The notes: generated by a model not told the origin, from the sequence alone. Positions 1 through 9,625 are shown, counted from the first letter of the stretch. The stretch: 64,000 bases of DNA from Metaclostridioides mangenotii (GCF_018917235.1 NZ_JAHLOF010000003.1:124001-188000), one strand, 5' to 3'. Translations and numbers: made by a program.

Positions 1-543
1 AAACCTAAAATAAAGATAGATTTTACTGTAAATTTATTTGCAGACAATATAAAAAGATTTGCACTAATCGATTCTAAAATGTATGGCGTACCATTTCAAG
101 GTCTAGATGTATATGAGAATCAAAAGGGATTTATGAAAGGTGTTATAGCAAAAAACATAACCCTTTTTAATGAGATAGGTAATCATATGGACAGAGGTGA
201 ACTGACTACTTACATAGCAGAAGGAATGTTATTTCCATCTATATTTTTAAGTGATAAATTTTTATTTGAAGAAATAGATGAATATTCAATAAATGTAACT
301 GTAAAAGATGGTAATTTAATTGAAATCGGAACTGTTTTCTTTAATGAAAAATACGAGATAATAAAACTAACGATTGATAAAAGGTACAATACATCTACTG
401 AATCCTTCGAAAAATGGTCTTGTCTATATGGATCATATAAACAATTTAATGGTGTTAAAAGACCTACTAATTTAAAAGCTATCTGGAACTTTAAAAGTAG
501 TGATTCTGTGTATTTTGATGCTGATAATATATTTTACAATTGA
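1..543 (+). CDS. DUF6544 family protein, C-terminal part (5' end outside window)
   Basis: The frame is open from base 1 and ends at TGA 541-543, so the first ATG (79) is internal and the gene begins before the window. The visible 180 codons contain the DRGELTTYIAEG stretch followed by an LFPS motif and a strand-rich half. As I recall it, this matches DUF6544 proteins (DRGEL..YLAE..WFP). The function of the family is unknown to me. A strong hairpin follows the stop, so this is the last gene of its transcript. The family call rests on remembered motif similarity only. Confidence 0.6.
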   Translation, partial: KPKIKIDFTVNLFADNIKRFALIDSKMYGVPFQGLDVYENQKGFMKGVIAKNITLFNEIGNHMDRGELTTYIAEGMLFPSIFLSDKFLFEEIDEYSINVTVKDGNLIEIGTVFFNEKYEIIKLTIDKRYNTSTESFEKWSCLYGSYKQFNGVKRPTNLKAIWNFKSSDSVYFDADNIFYN

Positions 544-577
544 TACCCATAATTTGCATTGTACTAATGTTCATAAC

Positions 578-625
578 AAAAACCGGTAGATAATTGGGAT
601 AATTCCCATCAAGTACCGGTTTTTA
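578..625 (+). terminator. Rho-independent terminator of the DUF6544 gene
   Basis: An inverted repeat (AAACCGGTA / TACCGGTTT) encloses a second small hairpin (TGGGA / TCCCA) and is followed by a T run. It starts 35 bases after the stop codon at 543. Confidence 0.75.
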
Positions 626-691
626 CACATATATAGGTGTCACCAAAATAATTATCTTCACAAAAAAATATCTGTATATTATCTATACAAT

Positions 692-722
692 AAAAGCCTT
701 TTGAATAATTCAAAAGGCTTTT
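692..722 (-). terminator. Bidirectional terminator, probably for tRNA-Ser
   Basis: A perfect stem (AAAAGCCTTTTGAA / TTCAAAAGGCTTTT) lies about 50 bases past the tRNA 3' end on the minus strand. T-rich sequence on both sides means it could also stop plus-strand transcription. Confidence 0.65.
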
Positions 723-770
723 CATTTATTTATTTATTAAATTTTAAAATTTATTGACTTAATCTATGTA

Positions 771-862
771 TGGCGGAGAAGGAGGGATTCGAACCCTCGC
801 ACCGGTTAACCCAGCCTAATCCCTTAGCAGGGGATCCTCTTGAGCCACTTGAGTACTTCTCC
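771..862 (-). tRNA. tRNA-Ser (anticodon GCU)
   Basis: Read on the minus strand, this 92-nt sequence folds with acceptor stem GGAGAAG/CTTCTCC. Anticodon stem ATCCC/GGGAT encloses loop CTGCTAA, giving anticodon GCT for codons AGC/AGU. It also has a long class II variable arm and the T-loop GTTCGAATC. The CCA tail is encoded (771-773). It lies 56 bases past the gcvH stop, with no terminator visible between them. Confidence 0.96.
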
Positions 863-918
863 ACTTGTCACATGACTAAATTATATATCAAAACCCAACT
901 TAGGTCAACTTAAATAGA

Positions 919-1299
919 TTAATCTTCTAAAGTAGCCTCATAATCAGTTGCACTAAGTAGATCATCTATCTCATTTGTATCTGAAACTTTTACTTTAATT
1001 ATCCAGCTTCCATAAGGATCTTCATTAATACAACCTGGATCATCTTCTAAAGCTTCATTTAATTCTACAACTTCCCCGTTAATAGGAGCTATAAGATCTG
1101 ATGCTACTTTAGATGATTCAACAACACCAAAGTCATCTCCTATGCTAATTTGATCTCCAATTTCTGGCATCTCAACAAATAACACCTCTCCTAGCTGATC
1201 TTGAGCGAAGTCTGTTATTCCTATATATACTGTATCATCATCGATTACTTTCACCCATTCATGATCACTTGAATATTTTATATCTTGTAGTAATTTCAT
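919..1299 (-). CDS. gcvH: Glycine cleavage system H protein
   Basis: This 126-aa lipoyl carrier shuttles the aminomethyl group and reducing equivalents of the glycine cleavage system. The lipoylation site is Lys64 in ESSKVASD (consensus ES.KA.SD), and the N-terminal DHEWV motif is typical. A GGGGG ribosome site precedes the ATG. It is last in the C1 cluster, 116 bp after lpd. Genes for the P and T proteins are not in the window. The lpd-gcvH pair next to folate C1 genes points to glycine synthesis or oxidation coupled to methylene-THF. Confidence 0.95.
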   Translation of the reverse strand: MKLLQDIKYSSDHEWVKVIDDDTVYIGITDFAQDQLGEVLFVEMPEIGDQISIGDDFGVVESSKVASDLIAPINGEVVELNEALEDDPGCINEDPYGSWIIKVKVSDTNEIDDLLSATDYEATLED

Positions 1300-1415
1300 A
1301 AATATACCCCCTAACGTAAATTAAACCTTAAAAAAAGTTTATCCTATATTCTATTTAAGCCTCATTATATCATATCATTATGATAATTTTAAGTATAGTT
1401 AATTATTTAATCCTT

Positions 1416-2795
1416 TTATTTTCCGACAGAATGTATGGCTTCTCCGTTAACATCATTAAGAGCTTCAATTAATCCTTCAGATAAACTTGGGTGTGGATGT
1501 ATCACATCTCCTACTTGTTGAACCGTAAGCCCTAAATGCACTGCTAAAGTAAGTTCTGTAAGTAGTTCTGTAGCACTTGCTCCTATAATAGATGCTCCTA
1601 AAATCCTATTATCTTCTCCTACAATAACTTTTACAAATCCTTGGAACTTTCCTATAGTTTGCGCTTTTCCAAGTCCTCTAAATTCAAATTTACCTACTCT
1701 ATACGGTATCTCTTCAGAATTTAAATCTTTTTCAGTTTTTCCAACTGAAGCTACTTCAGGTTCAGTATAGACACATCTTGGAATAGCTGTATAATTAAGT
1801 TCTCTAGTTCTTCCTAAAGCATTCTCTACAGCTACTTCTCCTTCTTTTGATGCAACATGTGCTAAAAACGGAGTATCTATAATGTCTCCTACAGCGTATA
1901 TTCCTTCAGTACTAGTCTGAAGATATTTGTCTACTAAAACCTTACCTTTTTTTGTTTCAATTCCTATATCTTCAATTCCGCTTCCATCAATATTTGCCTT
2001 TCTGCCAACACACACAAGTACATATTGAGTCTCTATTTTTTTACCGTCAGACAGCTCAACTACAGCTTTACCTTCTTCTACCTTGCAACTAACAACAGAA
2101 GTACCTGTAATCATTTTTATCTTATCTTTTTTAAACTGTCTGACTAGCTGTTTTACTATATCCTTGTCTTCATTGATTAGAAGTTGATCTGCCATTTCAA
2201 CTATTGTAACTTCGGTTCCCATAGATCTAAAAAATTGACCTATCTCACAACCTATTACTCCACCTCCAACTACTAACATTGATTGTGGTAAATCTTTAAG
2301 GCTAAGAACATCATCACTTGTTATGACAACCTTGCCATCGTAAGGGAATATATCCGGTATAACAGGTTTAGATCCATTTGCAAGTATTATTTTATCTGCC
2401 TTAATTTTATCTACTGTACCATCTTTCTTTGTAACTTCAACAGTATTTCTATCTATAAGCTTTCCATATCCATTAATTAATTCTACTTTTCTTTTTTCTA
2501 GTAAAAATTCAACTCCTTTTACAAGTTGATCTACTACCTTGTCTTTTCTTGAGATAACAGTTTGATAATCTATAGATATATTTCCATCAATATTGATACC
2601 AAAATCTTTTGCACCCAATACTGTATTAAGTACATTTGCTGATGCTAGTAACGATTTGGTCGGAATACATCCGAAGTTTAGACAAGTTCCACCCACTTTG
2701 TAGTTTTCAATAACAGTAACTTCTACATCAAACATAGATGCTTTTAGTGCCGCTACGTATCCTCCAGGACCGCCTCCTATAATCACTATGTTCAT
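1416..2795 (-). CDS. lpdA: Dihydrolipoyl dehydrogenase
   Basis: The product (459 aa) is a FAD-dependent disulfide oxidoreductase that reoxidises lipoyl groups with NAD+. It shows the FAD motif GGGPGG (7-12), redox-active Cys38/Cys43 in CLNFGC, a central NAD motif (GGGVIG) and the C-terminal HPHPSLSE with catalytic His435 and Glu440. There is no N-terminal lipoyl domain. A GGAGG site precedes ATG. It sits 22 bp after metF and upstream of gcvH, so it most likely serves as the L protein of glycine cleavage/synthesis. Confidence 0.95.
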   Translation of the reverse strand: MNIVIIGGGPGGYVAALKASMFDVEVTVIENYKVGGTCLNFGCIPTKSLLASANVLNTVLGAKDFGINIDGNISIDYQTVISRKDKVVDQLVKGVEFLLEKRKVELINGYGKLIDRNTVEVTKKDGTVDKIKADKIILANGSKPVIPDIFPYDGKVVITSDDVLSLKDLPQSMLVVGGGVIGCEIGQFFRSMGTEVTIVEMADQLLINEDKDIVKQLVRQFKKDKIKMITGTSVVSCKVEEGKAVVELSDGKKIETQYVLVCVGRKANIDGSGIEDIGIETKKGKVLVDKYLQTSTEGIYAVGDIIDTPFLAHVASKEGEVAVENALGRTRELNYTAIPRCVYTEPEVASVGKTEKDLNSEEIPYRVGKFEFRGLGKAQTIGKFQGFVKVIVGEDNRILGASIIGASATELLTELTLAVHLGLTVQQVGDVIHPHPSLSEGLIEALNDVNGEAIHSVGK

Positions 2796-2817
2796 CTAAT
2801 TACCTCCAAGCGTATTA

Positions 2818-3702
2818 TTATAGTAAATCTGCATATTCTAATAATTCTGGAATTTTGTCCTCTGCTCCAATTGTCATTATATGTATTCCATCACACAACT
2901 TCTCATTTTTCAATTCCCTAATTAATTCCGCAGCTATTTTTAAACCTTCTGTCTTCCAGTTTTCTTTTCCTACTGATTCTAATCTCTCTATTTGATCCTC
3001 TGGAACAAATATTCCAGGTATCCTATCATTCATCATTCTTGCCATACGTGGAGATTTTAAAGGCAGCACTCCACAAAGTATTTTGTACTCCATATCTTTT
3101 GTAATCTCTCTAAAATTTCTCATTACATCTATATCAAATACAGCTTGAGTTTGAAAAAACTTCGCGCCTGTAATTATTTTCTTCCTCATCTTCATTGTCT
3201 GTAAGTTTAAATTTGTATGCCCTGGTGATATCGCCGCTCCAAAATAAAACTCTGGAGTTCCTTTTAACTCATTACCAGACATATCAAATCCAGATGTCAA
3301 TGCTTGACCTGCTTGTAATATTCCAACCGAATCCAAATCAAATACAGCCTTTGCTTGAGGATGATCTCCTAACGATGTGTGATCCCCTGTTAGCGCTAGT
3401 ATATTTTCGATACCAAAGACCCCTGCAGAAAGCATTTCTCCCTGTAACGCTATTCTATTTCTATCTCTACCTGTCATTTGAAGAATAGGATCTATTCCCA
3501 TATCTTTTATTACTTTACAGGTCGATAAAGATGTCGCTCTCATTACCGAAAGCTGAAAATCTGTAATATTTATCGCATCCACTTTTCCACGAAGCAATTC
3601 TGCACTTTCCTTAACTTTCGTAAAATCAATACCCTTAGGTGGAGCTATCTCTGCAGTTATTACAAATTTTCCATCCTCTAATAATTTTTCTAATCTACTC
3701 AT
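2818..3702 (-). CDS. metF: Methylenetetrahydrofolate reductase, MetF catalytic subunit
   Basis: This is an FAD-dependent TIM-barrel enzyme reducing 5,10-methylene-THF to 5-methyl-THF. Typical stretches are ITAEIAPPKG, the LALTGDH loop and the TQAVFD strand. The frame allows an ATG at 3714, but the GGTGA ribosome site fits the ATG at 3702 (product starts MSRLEKLLEDGK), giving 294 aa. It follows metV by 27 bp; MetV-MetF is the acetogen/clostridial reductase pair, in which the reduced cofactor reaches MetF through the zinc/iron-sulfur partner. Confidence 0.93.
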   Translation of the reverse strand: MSRLEKLLEDGKFVITAEIAPPKGIDFTKVKESAELLRGKVDAINITDFQLSVMRATSLSTCKVIKDMGIDPILQMTGRDRNRIALQGEMLSAGVFGIENILALTGDHTSLGDHPQAKAVFDLDSVGILQAGQALTSGFDMSGNELKGTPEFYFGAAISPGHTNLNLQTMKMRKKIITGAKFFQTQAVFDIDVMRNFREITKDMEYKILCGVLPLKSPRMARMMNDRIPGIFVPEDQIERLESVGKENWKTEGLKIAAELIRELKNEKLCDGIHIMTIGAEDKIPELLEYADLL

Positions 3703-3729
3703 AAATCTCACCATACCCCCAACTAAAAA

Positions 3730-4404
3730 CTATACATTTTTAGCTGTCCCCCTCTGTTTCCTATTGTCTAAACGTACTTTATAATTCTTCTTTGAAAAAT
3801 CTTTTGGCGCTCTAACTTCTATTAAGTTCTCTAATTGACCTATAGATTCTAATCTTTCATAAATTTTTACCCAAGCGCAGTCGTTGTTTTCATTGACCTC
3901 ACACTTATCATTTTGAGATCCACCACAACCTCCGTTTATAAGACCTTTTGCGCAAGATGTCATTGGACATATTCCGCCAGTCCAACCCAGTTCGCACTTT
4001 CCACAAGCTCTACACGCTTCTTCGTACTTTCCTACTCTTTGAACTTCTCCAATAAAGAGAGTGTTATTAGCTGGATAAACAGGCTTATCCTGTATAACTT
4101 TTGCCAATGTTTGAGTCCCATCTCCACACGCCAATGAAAGTATCGCATCAGCCTCTTTTATATCTTCTTCAAGAGCTTTAATCTCTTTTTTGGTTTTTAG
4201 CAAATTACAAGCTGGATCTAAAATTAATTCTTTTAAAACCTTTTTATTGAGTCCTTCTAAATGGACCCTCATCTCATCAATTTCAGTCTCACCACCACTT
4301 TTGCAAGCTGCAGCACATTGGTTACAGCCAACTAGTATCAATTTTTTAGATTCCCCTATCATCTCAATCGTTTCTTTTATATCTTTATTCTCAGATATAA
4401 TCAT
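3730..4404 (-). CDS. metV: Methylenetetrahydrofolate reductase C-terminal / MetV subunit
   Basis: This 224-aa protein is the partner of MetF in Clostridia and acetogens. It has an N-terminal Cys cluster (CNQCAAACKSGG) and a second Cys-rich region (CRACGKCELGW, then CPMTSCAKG and a Cys-Gly-Gly segment) that would bind Zn and/or Fe-S. A GGGGGG ribosome site precedes ATG. Its position directly upstream of metF supports a heteromeric reductase. The electron donor cannot be read from the sequence. Confidence 0.9.
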   Translation of the reverse strand: MIISENKDIKETIEMIGESKKLILVGCNQCAAACKSGGETEIDEMRVHLEGLNKKVLKELILDPACNLLKTKKEIKALEEDIKEADAILSLACGDGTQTLAKVIQDKPVYPANNTLFIGEVQRVGKYEEACRACGKCELGWTGGICPMTSCAKGLINGGCGGSQNDKCEVNENNDCAWVKIYERLESIGQLENLIEVRAPKDFSKKNYKVRLDNRKQRGTAKNV

Positions 4405-4545
4405 AATTAACCCCCCGTAAAAACCCTATTACTAAATGTCCTTCTCTTAAAGTCTACTACATTGATTTCACATTTTTTAAATATTTAATACAATATTTAA
4501 TCTGATCCTCAGTTTAAATAATTTCAAATTTTCTTAATTTTAACT

Positions 4546-5415
4546 TTATGAATTTTGTAATTTATAGGCCTTTAGCACGTGTTTAGCTAAAATCGAAGTT
4601 GTAACAGATCCAACGCCAGCCGGAACTGGTGTTATAAGAGATGCCTTTTTAGATGCTTTTTCTGTATCAACATCTCCGCATAAGTTACCTTCATCATCTA
4701 CATTTATACCAACGTCAATTACTACGCCCCCGTCTTTTACATAACTATCATCTATCATCTTTGCTTTTCCAACTGCAGCAACCAAAACATCTGCATTTGC
4801 ACAAACCTCTGATAAATTATCAGTTTTTGAGTGACAAATTGTTACAGTTGCATTTTCATTTAAAAGAAGCATTGATACAGGTTTACCAACTACTAAAGAT
4901 CTTCCTACTACTGCTACATTTTTCCCCTTTAAGTCAACATTGTAATGTTTTAGTATCTCCACAACTGCTGTAGGAGTACACGGTGGAAAACCACCATGAT
5001 CACCCTCTACAACTTTTGCTAAATTTATCGGATTAAAACAGTCTACATCTTTTAGAGGAGATACTTGGTATTTTATTAGATTCTCGTCCAAATGTTTTGG
5101 AAGAGGTCTAAAACAAAGGATTCCATTTATAGAATCATCTTCGTTTAGTCTATTCAAAGTTTTTATGTATTCATCAGTAGTGACATCTTCTTTTAACACG
5201 ATAACGTCAGTATCTATACCAATTTTACCGCATCTATTTAATGCCCCTCTTTCATAAGACAAGTCATCAGATCTCTCACCAACTCTTACTAAAGCAAGCT
5301 TTGGTATTTTACCAGAACTGTTTATTTCTTCTACTTCTTCAATTAATTTTTCGCTAATTTTATCAGCCACTGGCTTACCCTTGATTATTTGTCCTCTTTC
5401 TAAATCAAACTTCAA
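4546..5415 (-). CDS. folD: Methylenetetrahydrofolate dehydrogenase FolD, cyclohydrolase site degenerate
   Basis: This 289-aa member of the FolD family interconverts methylene- and methenyl-THF using NAD(P). The Rossmann loop (VGRSLVVGKP) and TPVPAGVG signature are intact. The catalytic YxxxK motif reads Y54-E-R-G-A58, so the Lys needed for cyclohydrolase activity is Ala. The Gln of the usual VQLPLP is Phe102 (sequence CFRPLP). The Asp of KDVD is kept (D125). The start codon is TTG with GAGGAG 10 bases upstream; no in-frame ATG fits. It lies 24 bp after fchA, whose product can supply the missing step. Inference: a monofunctional dehydrogenase. Confidence 0.92.
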   Translation of the reverse strand: MKFDLERGQIIKGKPVADKISEKLIEEVEEINSSGKIPKLALVRVGERSDDLSYERGALNRCGKIGIDTDVIVLKEDVTTDEYIKTLNRLNEDDSINGILCFRPLPKHLDENLIKYQVSPLKDVDCFNPINLAKVVEGDHGGFPPCTPTAVVEILKHYNVDLKGKNVAVVGRSLVVGKPVSMLLLNENATVTICHSKTDNLSEVCANADVLVAAVGKAKMIDDSYVKDGGVVIDVGINVDDEGNLCGDVDTEKASKKASLITPVPAGVGSVTTSILAKHVLKAYKLQNS

Positions 5416-5439
5416 TTATACACAACTCCTCTTTTGATC

Positions 5440-6072
5440 CTATTTTATTATTATCGCTTCTACTTTTAAGTAAACTTCATCACAGATTCTAACTCCATCT
5501 TCTACTAATGAATTAACCTCACTCTCAACTCTATCCACATATTCACGGTCTTTTATTGAATTAGTGTTTATAAATACACATAATTTTGCAGATAAAATTG
5601 CCGCTCTAAGGCACTGTACTCCAACGCCGACATCGCTAATCAGCAATCTCGAACCTTTATCTACTAATTCCTCATGTAGTTTAATAGAATTATGACACGC
5701 TCTAACTATATTTAATGGAACTTCACAGGCCATTTTAAGGTTTTTTTCCATTGTCTCCTGCTTTATTATTTTTTCTTCATCAGTTTCAGTTGGAAGTCCG
5801 TAAGCTTTTGATAAAGGTAAAAAGCATTCTGCATCTTCATCAATCATTCTTAATAGCTCGTTTTCTAATTTTTCTGCTTTTTTTAAAATTTCTTGAAGGC
5901 TTTCCTCGTGTTCTGCGTATTTCTTCTTACCTACAGTAAGGTTTGAAACCATACTGCTAAGCGCTACACCAATTCCTCCGACTAATGCTGCTGCACCTCC
6001 TCCGCCTGGAACCGGCTGCTTTGATGCTAATTCACTTACGAAGTCTATACAACTTTTATTCGAAATATTCAT
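5440..6072 (-). CDS. fchA: Methenyltetrahydrofolate cyclohydrolase (FTCD-type)
   Basis: This 210-aa all-helical protein belongs to the formiminotransferase-cyclodeaminase C-domain family. It has the N-terminal KQPVPGGGGAAALVG glycine-rich motif and the DxxAF/ CFLPLSKAYGLP helix region. In acetogenic and amino-acid-fermenting Clostridia this family hydrolyses methenyl-THF to 10-formyl-THF. A GGGAGG site precedes ATG. It lies between fhs and folD, and the altered FolD active site next door makes it the likely sole cyclohydrolase of this operon. Confidence 0.93.
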   Translation of the reverse strand: MNISNKSCIDFVSELASKQPVPGGGGAAALVGGIGVALSSMVSNLTVGKKKYAEHEESLQEILKKAEKLENELLRMIDEDAECFLPLSKAYGLPTETDEEKIIKQETMEKNLKMACEVPLNIVRACHNSIKLHEELVDKGSRLLISDVGVGVQCLRAAILSAKLCVFINTNSIKDREYVDRVESEVNSLVEDGVRICDEVYLKVEAIIIK

Positions 6073-6187
6073 CTATATCCTCCCGCTGAATCTTTCACAA
6101 TTTTTGCAAATAACAAAAAATTGTTTCTAATATTATAGCTCTATAATATCTAATTGTAAATGTAATTTTTAAAGATAATTGTTTGAA

Positions 6188-7864
6188 CTAAAACAATCCA
6201 GAGATTACTCCCTTTTCATCTACATCTATTCTTTCAGCAGCAGGTACTTTTGGAAGACCTGGCATCTTCATTATTTCGCCTGTAAGAGCTACTATAAATC
6301 CTGCACCCGCAGATACATTAATTTGTCTTACTGTAATTCTAAACCCTGTTGGTCTACCTAGCTTAGTTTGATCATCTGTTAGTGAATACTGAGTTTTAGC
6401 CATACATATCGGTATATTATTAAAACCTAGCTTCTCTAAATTTGCAATTTCTTTGTCAGCTTCTTTTGTATAATCTACACCATCAGCACCGTATATCTTT
6501 GTAGCTATCGCATCTATCTTATCCTTAATACTGTCATTTAAGTCGTATGCATAAGCAAACTTATTTTCTTCTTCATCAATAAGTCTAAGAACTTCCTCAG
6601 CTACTTCAATTCCACCTTCTCCACCTTTAGCCCATACTTCAGATAAAGCTACATTTACACCTAACTCTGTACATTTATCTTTTACAAGTTTAAGTTCTGA
6701 TTCTGTATCAAGAGGGAATCTATTTATAGCTACTACCGCAGGTATCCCAAATACTTGGGTAATATTTTCTACATGTTTTAATAGGTTTGGAAGACCTTTT
6801 TCAAGAGCCTCTAGATTTTCTTCGTTTAGATTTGCTTTGTCTACCCCGCCATTGTATTTTAGTGCTCTTACTGTGGCCACTATGATTACTGCATCTGGAT
6901 TAATTTCTGACATTCTACATTTTATATCTATAAATTTTTCAGCTCCTAAATCCGCTCCAAATCCAGCTTCTGTAACAACATAATCAGCAAAGTGCATTGC
7001 CATTTTTGTAGCTATTACTGAATTACATCCATGTGCTATATTTGCAAATGGCCCACCATGTACAAATGCAGGCGTTCCTTCTAATGTTTGTACTAGATTT
7101 GGTTTTAGTGCATCTTTTAAAAGTGCCGCCATAGGCCCATTAGCTTTAAGTTGACTCGCTGTTACTGGCTCACCAGAATAATTGTAACCTATGATTATCT
7201 TTCCTAATTTTTCTTTAAGATCGGTAATACTATTAGCAAGACAAAATGCTGCCATTACTTCTGATGCAACAGTTATATCAAATCCATCTTGTCTAGTAAC
7301 ACCATCTATCTTTTTACCTAATCCATCTATAATATTTCTAAGTTGTCTATCGTTCATGTCCATACATCTTCTCCAGGTAATTCTCTTAGGATCTATATTA
7401 AGAGCATTTCCTTGATGTATATGGTTATCTATTAAAGCTGCCAATAGGTTATTTGCTACTCCTATTGCATGGAAATCCCCAGTAAAATGAAGATTTATAT
7501 CTTCCATAGGAATTACTTGTGAATAACCACCCCCAGCGGCTCCGCCTTTGATTCCAAATACAGGTCCTAAAGATGGTTCTCTAAGAGCAACTATTGCATT
7601 TTTATTTAATCTAGTCAAAGCATCTGAAACGCCTATTGTAGTCGTAGTTTTTCCTTCTCCTGCTGGTGTTGGGTTAATTGCTGTTGTAAGGATAAGTTTA
7701 GCTTTCTTACCTGTCCCATTATTTAGCAAATTGTAATCTAATTTTGCTTTATATTTTCCGTACAGTTCAATATCGTCTTCTGTAAGACCCAACTTCTTAC
7801 TTATTTCTTTTATTTGTTTTGGTGTAGCCTCTTGTGCAATTTCTATGTCTGATTTAAATCCCAT
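6188..7864 (-). CDS. fhs: Formate--tetrahydrofolate ligase
   Basis: The enzyme (558 aa) makes 10-formyl-THF from formate, THF and ATP, the entry step of the folate branch; the reverse reaction can yield ATP. The P-loop TPAGEGKT (66-73), [10 protein letters not shown] loop and EAGFGADLG segment are characteristic, and the length is normal. An AGGAGG site lies before ATG 7864. It is first in the C1 cluster, 115 bp upstream of fchA, with a promoter region beyond it. Confidence 0.97.
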   Translation of the reverse strand: MGFKSDIEIAQEATPKQIKEISKKLGLTEDDIELYGKYKAKLDYNLLNNGTGKKAKLILTTAINPTPAGEGKTTTTIGVSDALTRLNKNAIVALREPSLGPVFGIKGGAAGGGYSQVIPMEDINLHFTGDFHAIGVANNLLAALIDNHIHQGNALNIDPKRITWRRCMDMNDRQLRNIIDGLGKKIDGVTRQDGFDITVASEVMAAFCLANSITDLKEKLGKIIIGYNYSGEPVTASQLKANGPMAALLKDALKPNLVQTLEGTPAFVHGGPFANIAHGCNSVIATKMAMHFADYVVTEAGFGADLGAEKFIDIKCRMSEINPDAVIIVATVRALKYNGGVDKANLNEENLEALEKGLPNLLKHVENITQVFGIPAVVAINRFPLDTESELKLVKDKCTELGVNVALSEVWAKGGEGGIEVAEEVLRLIDEEENKFAYAYDLNDSIKDKIDAIATKIYGADGVDYTKEADKEIANLEKLGFNNIPICMAKTQYSLTDDQTKLGRPTGFRITVRQINVSAGAGFIVALTGEIMKMPGLPKVPAAERIDVDEKGVISGLF

Positions 7865-8227
7865 ACCTAATCGCCTCCTAAGCTTAAAATATAAAACTAT
7901 TATTAGTTCGTATTTACAATTATACTATAATATTTTAAGTTTAAATAGTTTTAACCAAATTTTTATTGTATACAAAATACATCGATTTTTATCAAATTTT
8001 TAGAATTTTCAAACCTTATGTTCTATAATTATAATATAATATATATAAATTTAGTGAATGATGTTTATTTATTGTAAAATCAAGGTATCTAATGACATTA
8101 AATTTATTTGAAAATTCAAATAAAAACATCGATAAAAATTTTATTTACAAGCAAAACAATATAAAAATAAATACACATATATTTTAAATTTTTAATTTAT
8201 TCTATTTTTCATTCTTTTACAATCATT
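7865..8227. promoter_or_regulatory. 363-bp intergenic region with candidate fhs promoter
   Basis: This is a very AT-rich gap between fhs and the HAAS gene, both on the minus strand. On the minus strand a TATAAT box (plus-strand 7919-7924) lies about 55 bases upstream of the fhs ATG and is a plausible -10 element. I see no recognisable riboswitch and no clear terminator for the upstream gene. Confidence 0.4.
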
Positions 8228-9040
8228 CTATTTTTTATCTTTCTTTCTCAAATGTTCGGATTCTATTTTATAGAAATTTGCAAATATAACTAAAGAAATA
8301 ACTCCCAACACGATGGATACCTTCATTTCTAGTCCACAATACCACAAGTGTTCAAATTTTATTGAGTAATATAATCTTTGTCCTAGTTCGTTTTTTTGAG
8401 TTTCACCATCAAATACAAAATATTCTTCAATCTCTTTAGATCCATGACGAAATATAAGATTTTCTTCTCTTCCTTTATACTTTTCTTCAGGGCCAGGAAG
8501 ATTTGTAATTTCATACTTATTAAGTTTTGAAATATTTTCTGGTATAGGTATGTAGTTTATTTTATTATAAATATCTATGGAAGCTATTTTACTAAACTCG
8601 TTCTCATCTAATAATTTATCTAGTTGCCTTCCGTAACTTGATATATCATTAATATCCTTTGAATCTATAATTTTATTAAGTCTATATTTCAGTTTCTCTT
8701 CGACTTTTGATGCCTCATTTGACTCTATTGACATAGTTGCATTGTTATATCCAATAAAAATACTAACAAGTGTAAGTGTCAAAAATATAAAAAATAAATT
8801 TCTCAACTTTTTTATATGATTCTTTTCAATAAATTCAGTATTTATTTCTTCGCTCATTTCAATTCCACCATCAAACCTACTAATAGCCATTTTGATAGCT
8901 TCATCTTTATTGTGTCCTTCACTTACAATATCATTTACAGATTCAATAAGGTGTTCTTTCATCTCTTCTTTTAACTCAAGTATTTCATCACTTTTATTAT
9001 TTTTATAAATACTATTTAAATATTCGTCAATTGCTTTCAT
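8228..9040 (-). CDS. HAAS-domain (PadR-partner) membrane protein
   Basis: The 270-aa product has an N-terminal helical region (1-70) of the type found in PadR-associated permease-prefix/HAAS proteins (MKAIDEYLNSIY, then KEEMKEHL.ES and DEAIKMAI.RF). A membrane helix (about 80-100), a soluble middle and a C-terminal helix (about 240-258) follow. It starts 1 bp after the PadR stop, with its ribosome site inside the padR end, so the two are translationally coupled. In such pairs PadR commonly controls the membrane gene. No enzymatic motif is seen. Confidence 0.7.
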   Translation of the reverse strand: MKAIDEYLNSIYKNNKSDEILELKEEMKEHLIESVNDIVSEGHNKDEAIKMAISRFDGGIEMSEEINTEFIEKNHIKKLRNLFFIFLTLTLVSIFIGYNNATMSIESNEASKVEEKLKYRLNKIIDSKDINDISSYGRQLDKLLDENEFSKIASIDIYNKINYIPIPENISKLNKYEITNLPGPEEKYKGREENLIFRHGSKEIEEYFVFDGETQKNELGQRLYYSIKFEHLWYCGLEMKVSIVLGVISLVIFANFYKIESEHLRKKDKK

Positions 9041-9041
9041 T

Positions 9042-9368
9042 CTAACTCTCCTCTCCTAAAAATTCCTTCATAACTTCTTGGATAAAATACCATTCCTGTT
9101 TTTTAACTTCCAAGAATTCTTTTCCTTCTTCGGTTAAATTATAGTATTTTCTCCTCCCCCCAGAACTTTCACTTCCCCAATAAGATTTTATTAGTCGCTT
9201 ACCTTCCATTCTCTTAAGAGCTAAATACATAGTCCCTTCTTTTAATTCAAACAAACTTCTTTCTCGAACATTTTTAGCTATCTCATATCCATAACAATCT
9301 TTCTCTCTAAGAATTGCTAGTATTAAAGTATCGATATGACCTTTTAAAACTTCCTTATTTAATTCCAA
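9042..9368 (-). CDS. PadR family transcriptional regulator
   Basis: This short winged-helix regulator (108 aa) has the PadR pattern LKGHIDTLILAIL, YGYEIAK, EGTMYLALKRME and SSGGRRKYYNLTEEG. The frame also permits GTG at 9377, but AGGTGA sits five bases before TTG 9368, and a product beginning MELNKEVLKG fits the family. It is likely an autoregulated repressor of the pair with the downstream HAAS gene; its inducer is unknown. Confidence 0.85.
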   Translation of the reverse strand: MELNKEVLKGHIDTLILAILREKDCYGYEIAKNVRERSLFELKEGTMYLALKRMEGKRLIKSYWGSESSGGRRKYYNLTEEGKEFLEVKKQEWYFIQEVMKEFLGEES

Positions 9369-9551
9369 ATATCTCACCTACTTTTTATATATTACTCTAT
9401 AATACAATGTACATATCAATATAGTATTATATACTACTATATAATGCAAGGTATTTATCTTTTAAGAAGATAATAAATTTGATATACTAAGAAACTGAGA
9501 ATATTTAACTAAATATACGTAGGGTACTATAATAAAATTATAAAAAATAAA

Positions 9552-9590
9552 AGGTAGGTAATAGTTTTATTCAAAACTATTACACTACCT
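9552..9590 (-). terminator. Terminator of ptb
   Basis: A long inverted repeat (GTAATAGTTTT / AAAACTATTAC, extended by AGGTAG/CTACCT with a bulge) is followed on the minus strand by a T-rich tail. It starts about 35 bases past the ptb stop. Confidence 0.85.
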
Positions 9591-9625
9591 TTAAATATAA
9601 ATTTATAAAATTTTGTCCTAAAAAC

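Noticed and set aside
7865-8227. Glycine or THF riboswitch upstream of fhs
   Set aside because: No tandem glycine-aptamer or THF-aptamer motifs are visible in this AT-rich gap.
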